Shown here: piece after piece, positions 54,576 through 64,000 of the stretch
Layout of the letters: every line of letters begins with the position of its first letter
Numbering within the stretch: the stretch's first letter is position 1
NCBI GenBank assembly: GCA_963971425.1
Contig: OZ020514.1
Coordinates: forward strand, 10,731,218 to 10,795,217
From: Bryoerythrophyllum caledonicum
Lineage: Eukaryota > Streptophyta > Bryopsida > Pottiales > Pottiaceae
Direction: 5' to 3'
DNA length: 64,000 nt
The notes under the pieces: generated by a model
What the model saw: only the letters and a program-made list of their open reading frames with translations
Database searches by the model: none
Told to the model about the DNA's origin: nothing
Position numbers and translations under genes: made by a program

Positions 54576-57500
54576 ATGGATTTGATGCTGAGGGCGCCGG
54601 GGGGTGAGTTGCGGAGGGGGTGCTGCAGCTGGAGTAGGGGGAATGTGGTCCTAGGGAGGAATGTAGGGACGAAGGGAGTGGAGGTGAGGGAGGGGAGAAG
54701 GAGGAGGAGGAGGGGGAGTTTGGTGGCGGTCAGGGCGAATGCAGCTGGGAATGTGGCCACGGGTGTCACGAAGCAGCTCAAGTTCAAGATGAATCTCGAT
54801 GAGTACATGGTGACGCTGGAGAAGCCGATCGGGATCCGGTTCGCGCAGACGATCAGCGGCAAGGTGTACGTCGAGGCGCTGGCGAAGAAGGTGAGAGAGT
54901 GTAGCCTGCAATTCAGGCTCCGATTCGACGGGGGGTGTGGAGTCGCGGAATGTGGAAGGCTTAGAGTTTAGTCAGGAAGCGATCGGAGGGATTGGTGTCT
55001 GTTTTCCCTCGGACTCGACGATTATCTCGTAATTTGAGAGCTGCGGTGACGGCGAGGCGAGAGATTGCGTTTTTGATGTTTTTTCTTTGGTTTTTAGGGG
55101 AATGCGGAGAGTTCAATGATGGTTATGGTGGGGGATGTTCTGAAGAAGACGAGTGCCGTGTTCGGTGAAGGGATGTGGGACGTGGAGGACTTCTCCCGGA
55201 GCATGTTCGTTCCATACTCGTCCATTGTGTTTTCACCAGCTGTTAGCTAGGGTTTGTAGGGACTGAACCGAGCGTTTTTCGTCAACAGGCAAGCGATCAG
55301 GAGCAGATGCGGGCCCGTGAGCCTCATCTTGGAGCGGTCCTCGCCGCCAGTGCAAGCGGACCTGAGGAAGCGCGCCGAGATTCTCTTCAACGCGGGCAAA
55401 GTGGCGTTCGCGACGTGGAACAGCAACGCGCTGGCGTACCCCTACCACAGCCCCCGCGGCACCGTGGGCTTCCTCACGTTCAGCGCCAAGTACGTGATGC
55501 CCAGGGCGCTCTCCCGCCTCATGAGCCAGGAGCCCTCCTACGAGACGTTCCCGGGGCGCAGGCCGCTCGGCGACTTCCAGGCCGAGGACGAGTTCGAGGT
55601 CATCGCGTCGGCCAGCGACGAGGAGGAGGAGGAGGAGGACGACGGCGACGTCGAGTGGTCGCATGGCGACTTCAATAACGAGGAGTATCTGGCTGCTCTC
55701 GCGCGCGCGCAGAAGGATTTCACGTACAATCCCAAGCGCGGCATGAGCTACACCAAAGTGAGCACCAATTCGTTTTTGTGTCTTCAACTGAAATGAGCGT
55801 CGTCTAAAGGTCGATCTTCTGACGCTGTTGTTCGGTTGTGGATTGTTTGCAGTTGACGGATAATATTTATGTTGGATCGTGCCTTCAATCTGCTGCGGAT
55901 GTTCAACATCTTGCTGATAATATGGTGAGACTGTAGCAAAACTAGCGTTGTTTCGTTCTTTTTCTCAACCTTCACTCATACATATCTGTTTCTTCCCATT
56001 TTCATTACCCTCTTCAAATTCGAATCTCATTTAGGAGCAATTCCCTTCAAGGATTCCGCCCTATTTCTGGTTCTAGAATGAGACATTGTTGTCTTTCTTG
56101 CAGAGATGGATATGCTTGCTTTTGGAGTGGTTTGTTTGCTCTCCTTGCAGAGTTGGTCTGATGTCTCCGCTCTTCTGCTTGCCAGGGCATCACAGCGATC
56201 TTGAATCTGCAACGGAAGAGCGAGCAAGTGAACTGGGAGGTCAACGGCGAGGAGATCGACAACATGGCCAAGGAGAAGGGGCTTGTCGTTGTGGATGTCC
56301 CAATCAGGTATGTATATGTTTGTTACTTTTCATCTTCATTCGATCCGCATCACCGACTAAATGCCGACACGTTTTGGTTTTTTGTAGGGATGTCGACACG
56401 GTTGATTTGAGGTGGAAACTGCCATATGCAGTGGGCGTCTTGCACCGTCTGCTGCGGAGGTGCCACCGTGTGTATGTCACCTGCACAACCGGCCTGGACC
56501 GATCTCCATCCTGCGTCATTGGCTACTTGCACTGGATCCAGGATGTGAGTCTTCTACAAGCGTTTGAGTTTGTCACCACTCTCCATCGCTCTGGCCCTGA
56601 CAGGTGCGTCGCAATAATCTAGATTAAAAAGGATACGTCTTTCTGAAATGAGGCAAAGGTACCATGAGTTTTGACTTCTCCTTTCTTCTCAGAAGTAGCT
56701 GAAACTAGCTCTGACTTAAAGTCTAGACAGCACCAAGCTCTTCCATTGATCTCATAGCTATTAAGAGTGAGGAAAGGGTCGTAACCTAAACCAAAAGAGA
56801 GGGGGTATCTTATTAAAATTTTGTCTTTACAATTGTTTGCTTTTTCAGGTCAGCCTTGGTATGGGCCACTTGGGACCTCATTGCCATGGTTGAGCAGGGC
56901 AATCACGAAGGTCTTCCAACTCACTCTGTCCAGTTTGTGTGGAACCATGGTTGCAATCCGGTAAGCTAGTTTTATCCTACAGTACCAAGACATGATGTGG
57001 TTTTTTTGGTAGTATTCTAAAGCTGGAATGCAGGGTGAGGAGGTGCTGGTGGTTGGTGAATTCACCTCTGAATGGAGCAAGCCTGTCAAGGCAAACCATG
57101 TCAGTGGGACCAAGTACACTGTCAACCTTCGTCTTCCGCAGGGCAGGTAATTCAACTGTACTGAAGTTCTCTGTACAGTCACTCAAAAGCTTCAATAAGA
57201 TATTCCCTTCTTTAGACTACTCTTCACTAGTTCTTAGATCGATAGAAGAGCTTTTATTCTCCAATTATGTCAATGGAAGAGTGTGGTGGTCCCTAAACTC
57301 AAGCCAAAAGTAGTTTGAGAGTAGAGAAAGTGTTACTACCTTGAAGATCAGTCCTTCGAGCTGATTTTGGATTGATTGAGGAACTATTTAGAGTTGCTTT
57401 TCATGGAAAAAAGAGGAGTATCTTATTCAAACTTCAGGTGACTTTACAAATTAATCTAAGGTATGTTTCAAGTAAACCTAGATAACTGACACATCTTCAA

Positions 57501-58003
57501 ATGCAGGTACATGTATAAATTTATAGTGGGAGGCCACTGGCGCCACTCACATAATTTGCCAATAGACAAGGACCAATGGGGCAACACCAACAATGTGATT
57601 CAGATTGGCAGAGTGGCCTCTTCCACTTTTAATGTTTATTTTTCCTCTAATATCAAGGTAAATTTCCTCCTCATCTTTGTATATGCTACAGGTCACTAAA
57701 AATCATAGATATAGTGTTACAAATGTTAATTATCTTGTTAACTACTAAAGGTCAGCGATGTATTGATTGGTCCATCAAGATAAGAATTATATAAAGTAGT
57801 TCTATAGTTTCAGATAACTACTGTCATTTTTACTGTACTTTCTCATGTGTCATGTATGTATCATGTGACAGGATCCTACACAAATCAAGGTCATTGAACG
57901 GCCGTTGACCGAAGACGAGCGCTTCACGCTGGCGTTTGCAGCACGCAGGATGGCATTCTCCATCTCCCCGCTGACGTTCCGAAACAAACAACAACAAACG
58001 TGA
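54576..58003 (+). CDS. LSF1: LSF1-like plastid protein: PDZ-like, dual-specificity phosphatase and CBM48 domains
   Basis: Ten exons: 54576-54890, 55098-55204, 55289-55757, 55853-55924, 56186-56307, 56388-56603, 56849-56960, 57034-57146, 57507-57657, 57872-58003; GT-AG and phases agree, giving 602 residues (Arabidopsis LSF1 about 590). The N terminus is Arg-rich and acid-poor (about 1-55), a probable chloroplast transit peptide. A PDZ-like region follows (YMVTLEKPIGIRFAQ to SRCGPVSLILERS). An acidic insert lies near 250. The DSP domain has LTDNIYVGSCLQSAADVQHL, DVPIRDVDTVDL and the CX5R loop TCTTGLDRSPSC, Cys about 394. A CBM48 follows (VQFVWNHGCNPGEEVLVVGE, YMYKFIVGGHWRHSHNLP, NTNNVIQIG). In Arabidopsis LSF1 acts in starch breakdown as a partner of beta-amylases. 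Confidence 0.95.
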
Positions 58004-58074
58004 GGTTCGGTTTCATTTTTGCCATGCCTTCCCATGTGATGATCATTGCTTGACATACATATCTTGTGTTACTA

Positions 58075-58080
58075 ATAAAC
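58075..58080 (+). terminator. Possible polyadenylation signal of the LSF1-like gene
   Basis: aataaa (in tactaataaactcg) lies about 70 bp after the stop codon. Confidence 0.4.
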
Positions 58081-58254
58081 TCGAATCCGTCACCCACTTT
58101 GCCGCGTGTTGACTCTCATTGATTTCTTTTTGCACGACTTGCCTTAAAGTTCTGACACGATTGGATTACTCCCCAAGGTCCTACCAACCAAGATATTTTG
58201 GTTGCTTGGTTGACTCTTGGGCCTCAAGCCTCTGGTTCAACCAATTCTTTTTGC

Positions 58255-58440
58255 TACACTAAATTTTATGTTTAGTGCAGTGGTACTTTATGATTTGAAA
58301 GGGCTATAACTTTTTACTTTTGATGAAGATTTTTACTCAAAGAGGGTGATCATGGTTGGTAAAAATATTCATCAAGAGTAAAAACTTATAGCGTTTTATA
58401 AATCTTTTTAGTGTGCCTACACTAAACATCAAAATTTAGT
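58255..58440 (+). mobile_element. TIR MITE family V, copy 3 (most complete)
   Basis: Left arm acactaaattttatgtttag then cactttatgatttgaaagggctataac, right arm the inverse (gagtaaaaacttatagc, aaatctttttagtgtg, acactaaacatcaaaattt). The arms pair over about 60 bp, so the single strand would fold back. It is 186 bp and non-coding. Confidence 0.75.
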
Positions 58441-59489
58441 TTTCTATTTTTTCTCTAAGGCAATTTGCTGTGTTTGGTTCCATGGATGAAAACGCTGTTG
58501 TTTTCATCCAGGATATGGTTTCTTCATTCACAGTTGGATAAGACCAGTTTCTTTTATGAGGCATAATTAACAGTAGACTTTTTTTTATGGATTTTTTAAT
58601 GAGGGCATTGGAATATTCGAGATATGTGGCAATTGCGGTGTGGTACTGTTTGGATGGATAAGCTCAGAAATTGAGGCTTGCCGTGAAGTGCAAGTAATTA
58701 GAGTTGGTCTTGTCCCATTCCTTGCTTTGGAGCCAAGTAGCCCCATGAAAGAGGGTCTCATGGAATCCATAACATATCGAATTTCCCATGAAAATTCGTT
58801 TTGACAAATCTAAATTAAGTAATTAACCCCTAGAATATCTTTTGAAAAGTACTTACTTTGATGCAAAATTGGGTTTGGAAAAAAAACTCAATTTTTATAA
58901 TAAGATTGTGATTTGTTGTAATAAAATATATTTCGTCAACACAATAATTTTGGCTAATGGTGAAAATTCTTTTATATGGCTTCTCGAACAAGTGTGTTCA
59001 ACTTGAACTAGTCTTCAAAAGGTCCACTTTCATTCCTTGCTTTGGAGCCAAGCACACTTAATCAACTTTGGTGTGAGAATGTTAGAGAAGCTCAACAAAA
59101 GAGGTTACAAATGTATTCCAAGCCATGTGTGAGTCCTCACTAAAAGAACGATACGTGAGGGTCGGATTCGGAAAATATAAAACTAAAATGAAGAATGAAT
59201 TAATCAATCTAAAACTAAAACTAAAAATAGTTACTGAACTTTTTAGAAATTCTTTTTCATCGATTTTTTTACTTGGTAAAAAAAACGGATCTTGAGGACT
59301 ACTATTGTTGTCAAATTTTATTTTTAGATGTAAATTCATTATTTGGCACGGGAGTGCCGAATTCGAGCCTTGGGTATGGTAATTGGTAATTTTTGACCTC
59401 CACTTCTTGCACAAGAATTTATCTAAAATCTATTTTAAAAATTCCAATTATAAGACCTTGTGGCATCATACGACCTTGTGGCATTATAA
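58441..59489. other. Spacer without a recognised gene
   Basis: AT-rich. The phrase tccattccttgctttggagccaag occurs twice (about 58717 and 59030), hinting at a further old duplication. No coding signature. Confidence 0.4.
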
Positions 59490-59720
59490 CTTAATCCTTA
59501 AACATTAGTTGGAAATTGTATATGCAAGCATGTGTTTTACTTTGAGGAATATAAAATGTAGTAAAGTCTAGCAAGACTTAGACCTTTGCATTGAAGATTC
59601 TTCAAGTAACATCTTTCATTTGGTGGTTATTTCAATATGTGAACCTTATCATGTTCAAATACAAGACCATACATGTAGAAAGAAGGCTTATCACCAGTGG
59701 CACCTTATGGCGTTTAAGGC
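59490..59720 (+). repeat. Interspersed repeat R, copy 2
   Basis: Partner of 34662-34898, collinear from the ttgtatatgcaagcatgtg region to caccagtggcaccttatggc. It is flanked by TTTAAGG-type bases on the right. Confidence 0.75.
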
Positions 59721-59878
59721 TTAAAGTATAACATTGATTAACAATTGCATTTTCTATGTCCAAAATGAGACAATGGGTGAGTAAAGTAGAAATGGGAGAG
59801 CAATGATAAGGGCCCTACTAAGAAATATAATAAAGTATATGTTCTATCAAAACACATCTTCTTAAGCTCAACTTTAGT

Positions 59879-60839
59879 TTAACCCTTGAATGCCTAGGAG
59901 TTCTCTTAGGGGACTCTTGAAGATTTGGGCATGTTCCTATAGTGTCAATTTGTAACATTCTTCTTTGAAATTTTTCTTGAAGATGGACATTACTACAAGC
60001 TTCGTGTGAGTACATTCTTTTCCTAAATCCGACTTTTAATGAAAAAGTTATAGGGTTTTGACTTTCAAATGAGGAGAGCGAGCACGTTGGGCAACTTCAA
60101 AACTTTTGCTAAAACACTCTAGTGTATGTGAGAGTTTCAATAGTAGCAAGTAATATCATTTCCTTTGAGATTGTTTAAAAACATTTATTGTTTTTGGTGA
60201 AATTTATCATATGAACCCGAGTCAAACATTTTCACATATTGTCACACATTGTCGGGCAAGGTACCAAAAACACTTCTCATTTTCCACATAAAATTTAGAG
60301 ATCTTCATATTTTTTACATTTTATTTTTTCTACTACAAGATGTGGTGTAAACCTTCTTGTTGACCTGTAGACTATCATTCTAAAACATAATTAGTTTACA
60401 AAAAATAAAACATGGATTGACAAATTTTGAACCTCTATTCCTTGCACAATTGTTTTAAATATGCTACAACCCTTCTCTACCTCTAAATACAAGTGTACCA
60501 AGGAAATAATATCATGATTGTCATGATGGTAATTAGTTTGACCTTGTGTAGGGCAGAACCTTGACACCCAGTGAAGTCAAAGTCTGCTAATCCACTCAAC
60601 GCAGGGAACAAATGAACCATTTTCTGTGGTTCAACCACTATAATCTTTCAATCCGTGCGGTCAAAGTTTATGAAATTTTGTGAAGACACTACTTAACAAG
60701 TCTGAATTGAGATCCTACAATATAATGCAAAAATAATTTTTTTTGTTTCCCTCCTTACTCATTGTACCAGGACTAGAACTAAGATCACGAGATTTGAAGA
60801 GTTTTTGGTGTGAAAATGCCTCGGGCCTTTAGGGGTTAA
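59879..60839 (+). mobile_element. TTAA-flanked TIR element, copy H
   Basis: Forward copy of 961 bp beginning TTAACCCTTGAATGCC and ending CGGGCCTTTAGGGGTTAA. It is collinear with copy I throughout (ttcctatagtgtcaattt, cgggcaaggtacc, ctataatctttcaatccgtg). It is non-coding. Confidence 0.85.
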
Positions 60840-61311
60840 GATGATTTACATACAATATATAATTATGTCCAAGATTAGAGCAAATGAATGTTGTGAGTGA
60901 GAGTCTAACTTGAAGATACAGTGAGACTTTTTAGTAAATGAGGTATAAATAATATCAAGATAAAAGGGCTTTGCTCTATCATAGTGTTAATAGGAATCTA
61001 CCCCAATGAATTTTTTCTACACATCTAGTTTTCTACAAATCTTTACCGTAGATTCAATAATGAACATGGCATACAATTCCTTGGAATGCATACCCACCAA
61101 ATGAATACACCCAAACGAACCTTTGAATCAATCCCTTCTTTATGTATGAGATCACATTATTTTTCACAGAGTTTGACAATTAGCTCTTCATTGCAAGGCT
61201 TTATACCAACAAAAAAAATCAAAAAATTATAAGCCAAACATCCAAAAAATGCAATGCAAAAGTGAGAGGGGAACCCACACATTCCTTGGCCCCATAAGGA
61301 CTTTAGGTAGT
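60840..61311. other. Spacer between two TTAA elements
   Basis: AT-rich; no feature recognised. Confidence 0.4.
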
Positions 61312-62264
61312 TTAACCCCTAAGGTACCAAGTGTCCAAAAAGGGCTTCTTGAAAGTTCGATCAGGTTCCTATGGTGTCAATTTCCAACATTCTTCTTTGA
61401 AATTTTAACTATAAAAAGATATTACCAAGACCTTAGTGGGAAATTTTTTTTTTCCTAAATTGGACATTTGATGAAAAAGTTATAGGGTTTTGAATTTTAA
61501 ATGGGGAGGGCGGGTACCTCGGGCACCTCCAAAAACTTTTGATAGGACACTCTATTGAAAGTGAGATTTTCAATACTTGCAAGTAATATTATTTCCCATC
61601 ATGTTGTCAAAAAAAAGTTCTTGTCTTTAGTGAAAAATAGCATACCAACCCAAGTCAAACATTTTCACACATTGTCACTCATTGTCGGGCAAGGTACCAA
61701 AAAAGCTTCTTCTTTTCCACATAAAACCTAGAGATCTTTATATTCTTCACTTTTTATTTTTTCCACATCAATATGTAATGTAAACCTTCTTATTAAACAT
61801 TCGGATTATCAATCGAAAACATATTATGTTCAAAAAATAATAAAGTGTGAATTAACAAATTTCGAGCCTCCACTCCTTGCACACTTGTTTTGAATATGCT
61901 ACACCCGGTCTCTACCTCTAAAAATTGGTGTGTTAGGAGCTAACATCATGCTTAACAAGATGGTAATAGATTTAGACCTTTTGTAGTGAATTTTTTTGAC
62001 ACCAACTGAAGTCAAAGTTTGCTGATCCACTAAACGTAGGGAAGAAAATAAACCATTTGCTTGACTTCAAACACTATAATCTTTTAATCCGTGCGGTCAA
62101 AGTTTATGAAATTTTGTACATGTATTACTTAATAAGCCTTTATTGAGATCCTACGGTCAGAACTAAAAATCAAAGTTTTTGTTACCTTCTTTATTTTTTG
62201 CACTAGAATCCATTTAGTTTGAAGTGTTTTTGGTGTAAAACTGTCACGGTACCTTAGGGGTTAA
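61312..62264 (+). mobile_element. TTAA-flanked TIR element, copy I (best preserved)
   Basis: Forward copy of 953 bp with perfect 17-bp ends: TTAACCCCTAAGGTACC at the left and GGTACCTTAGGGGTTAA at the right. It holds an uninterrupted TTAA (catgcTTAAcaag, about 61951) at the place where copy B1 was invaded. No frame encodes a transposase. This copy is the best reference for the family. Confidence 0.9.
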
Positions 62265-62519
62265 AATAGAATTTTGGAAATGTAAAGATTTGCAAGTTTT
62301 TACTCTATCCTTCCAAGGAGAAATTATCATCTAAGCATTTGTAATCTCCAAGAAGATACTTTTTCGAAGATATCTTTAGGTGTGTTAACCATGGTTAATT
62401 AGCCCTAAATCTTATATCAAAATGAAAAACATGAACCTTAAAATATGACATCTACCAAGAAAAAGCATACTAAAACTACTTGAATCACTCCCACATATAA
62501 ATTAGTAACCAAAGGCTAC

Positions 62520-62740
62520 ACAAAAGTGGATGACTTGGCTTGGAAAAGGTATAAAAAATCACTCCTCAAACCTTTGAGAACTCCAAGTACTATGGAAAAA
62601 CTTCACCTTACATTGGGCATGGCCCAAAAACATTGATTCCTTATTCACTTGTAAAAAAAATTTTAAAAAAATTTAAAATCTCTCAAGCTCCAATTTTTCA
62701 ACTTCTCTTTCCTCTTCCAAAAAGACTTTACAACATTCAA
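62520..62740 (+). repeat. Interspersed repeat P, copy 2
   Basis: Partner of 53440-53680 (acttggcttggaaaaggtat, ctttgagaactccaagtact, ccaaaaagactttac). Confidence 0.55.
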
Positions 62741-63017
62741 CTTAACCCGCGTACGTAGGGCTCCTAAAAAAGGCGTGAAAGACACGTGGACGTTCCAGCA
62801 CCCAAAGCCGCGCGCTGACTCACGCTCCTCCATCCCACGTGGCACCCTCGTCAGAAACTCCCGCGCGCGGATCCCGAATCCGACGTGGCCGCCACCTCAG
62901 AAATCCGCCTGCGATTGTCTTCTTCGTCCGACGTGTCTGCCACGTCAGATTTCGCCAGGTGGCAGCCAAGCAGGAGCGAGCGCTAGGACGGCGACGTCGC
63001 CGGCGACCTCGTGCAGC

Positions 63018-63022
63018 GATGG

Positions 63023-63058
<36 letters not shown>

Positions 63059-63066
63059 CCGCGACG
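63018..63066 (+). repeat. (GAC)n microsatellite in a GC-rich leader
   Basis: cggcgacggcgacgacgac with about ten GAC/GGC units. It sits about 430 bp upstream of the gene starting at 63498, in a GC-rich stretch that begins near 62,750 and suggests promoter and 5' leader. Confidence 0.75.
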
Positions 63067-63497
63067 CAGCGATGGCGATCGGGACGGCGACGACCGTGAT
63101 CGCAAAGTTCAGCCTGCAATCAATCAGTTAGTTGGTCATCCAATTCGCTGCGCGCTCATCACTGACCTCCTCACCGCCAGTCAATCTCATCGCCTCACGC
63201 CCTTCGCAATTCGCCTCCGAATCTGCACAGAAACCGCTCCGAGTGGCCCGCCCCATCGAATTCCGCCGAATCTCGAGGCATTCACGCGTCGGCGAGGCAC
63301 GAGCGCGTGATTTCCGTGGCGAGTTTTTGTGGGTTCGTGAGATGGAGTGGAATTGTAGGACGCGGAATCTCATGGAGGAGTGAGTTTCAGGAGCTCGAGT
63401 TCGATGTACCTGAGAGGATTCCGCGTCCTTGTTCGGGGGTCGGATCTTATGGGTTCCGAGGATTGAAGTGTTGATCGGGGGTTGGGTTACTTTCGGG

Positions 63498-63887
63498 ATG
63501 ATTGGGGCGTGGCCGGTTGGGATGCCGCCGGCGCACGGCGGCGATCACAAGGTGGTGTCCAGGATGTTCGACGGTGGCGGGAGGGGCAGCGCCTCCAAGA
63601 ATCCGTCGCGGTTGTCCAAGGGGAAGCGCGCGCCGCTGTCGTCCTCCTCGTCGTGGAGGGCTCCGTCGTGTTCCGTCGCGCCCGTGCTGCTTGTGTGCGT
63701 GCTCATCTTGCTGGCCTCGCTCTTCACCACCCAGTTCCTCATGGGTAAGAAAAGAAGTCCGTCGCCATCCTCATTCGTTTCTTGCAATTTTCAGATGGCA
63801 TGAGTTGTTTTTGAATCAATCGTTTTTTCATTCTTTTTTGCAGGTGGCAGAAGTTTTTCTCAGCTGGATGATGTGTTTGGGAGAGAG
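63498..63887 (+). CDS. N-terminal part of a probable type II membrane protein (gene continues beyond the window)
   Basis: Two exons are visible: 63498-63744 and 63844-63887, joined in phase (GT-AG), with a further donor at 63888. The product begins MIGAWPVGMPPAHGGDHKVV and is basic and Ser-rich (KNPSRLSKGKRAPLSSSSSW), followed by one membrane span SVAPVLLVCVLILLASLFTT and then QFLMGGRSFSQLDDVFGRE. A short basic cytosolic tail, a single span and a stem is the layout of Golgi glycosyltransferases and similar proteins, but the catalytic part lies outside the window, so no family is named. An in-frame ATG at 63522 is an alternative start. Confidence 0.65.
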
Positions 63888-64000
63888 GTACCACTACTTC
63901 GTGGTTTCTCGTTCATGTGATGATTTCTTACGTTGTTTTTGTTACGGGTTTTAGGGTTTGAGATTCTGCGTAGATCAGACTAGGGTTTGGGGTTATGTGT

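Noticed and set aside
1-64000. CRISPR arrays, operons, bacterial-type signals or rRNA genes
   Set aside because: The genes are intron-bearing plant nuclear genes; no spaced identical direct repeats of CRISPR type and no rRNA were seen.

Overview
The window is nuclear DNA of a land plant. It has spliceosomal genes with GT-AG introns of tens to about 1,900 bp, plant-only gene families (an LSF1-type plastid phosphoglucan phosphatase homologue, an RCD1/SRO protein, a SKIP16-type F-box/ApaG protein, a ROF-type multidomain FKBP, PR-1 proteins) and short CCCTAAA-type plant telomere-like tracts. The exact taxon cannot be read from sequence alone. About nine host genes in 64 kb and moderate introns would suit a compact non-seed-plant genome such as a liverwort, but that is a guess.

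Layout. 1-12.7 kb: a tandem array of three intronless PR-1 (CAP) genes on the minus strand, embedded in segmentally duplicated flanks and heavily interrupted by small DNA transposons. 13-16.4 kb: a 7-exon SKIP16-like gene (+). 16.5-18.1 kb: a Tc1-like DD34E transposon with both ends and TA target duplications but a decayed transposase. 21.0-21.4 kb: a small secreted cysteine-rich protein gene (+). 22.6-28.0 kb: a young Ty1/copia LTR element with a perfect 5-bp target duplication. 30.1-36.9 kb: a 12-exon ROF/FKBP62-type immunophilin gene (+) whose introns carry at least eight small elements of several families. 37.4-40.0 kb: a TIR element with TTA target duplications that encloses a piece of a GT-2-type trihelix gene (a Pack-type element). 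43.1-44.3 kb: VPS55 homologue (-). 46.6-49.0 kb: RCD1/SRO gene (-). 50.4-51.2 kb: decayed Helitron/PIF1 helicase (-). 54.6-58.0 kb: 10-exon LSF1-like gene (+). 58-62.8 kb: MITE-rich spacer. From 63.5 kb: first exons of a gene for a probable type II membrane protein running off the window.

The most striking content is the repeat fraction. A family of about 0.6-1.5 kb elements bounded by TTAACCCCTAAAGG...CCTTTAGGGGTTAA occurs about ten times. Two internal comparisons (a nested copy and a filled/empty site pair in the PR-1 duplication) support TTAA as the target duplication, which is the hallmark of piggyBac-type transposition, a superfamily little reported from land plants. A second short TTAA family, a TA-type MITE family (again with filled/empty evidence), and further TIR families are present, so the window can be read as a stack of insertions on a small set of conserved housekeeping genes.

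Functionally the genes are independent rather than an operon-like set: apoplastic defence (PR-1), ubiquitin-ligase targeting (SKIP16), heat-stress immunophilin chaperoning (ROF), endosomal sorting (VPS55), stress transcription co-regulation (SRO) and plastid starch turnover (LSF1).
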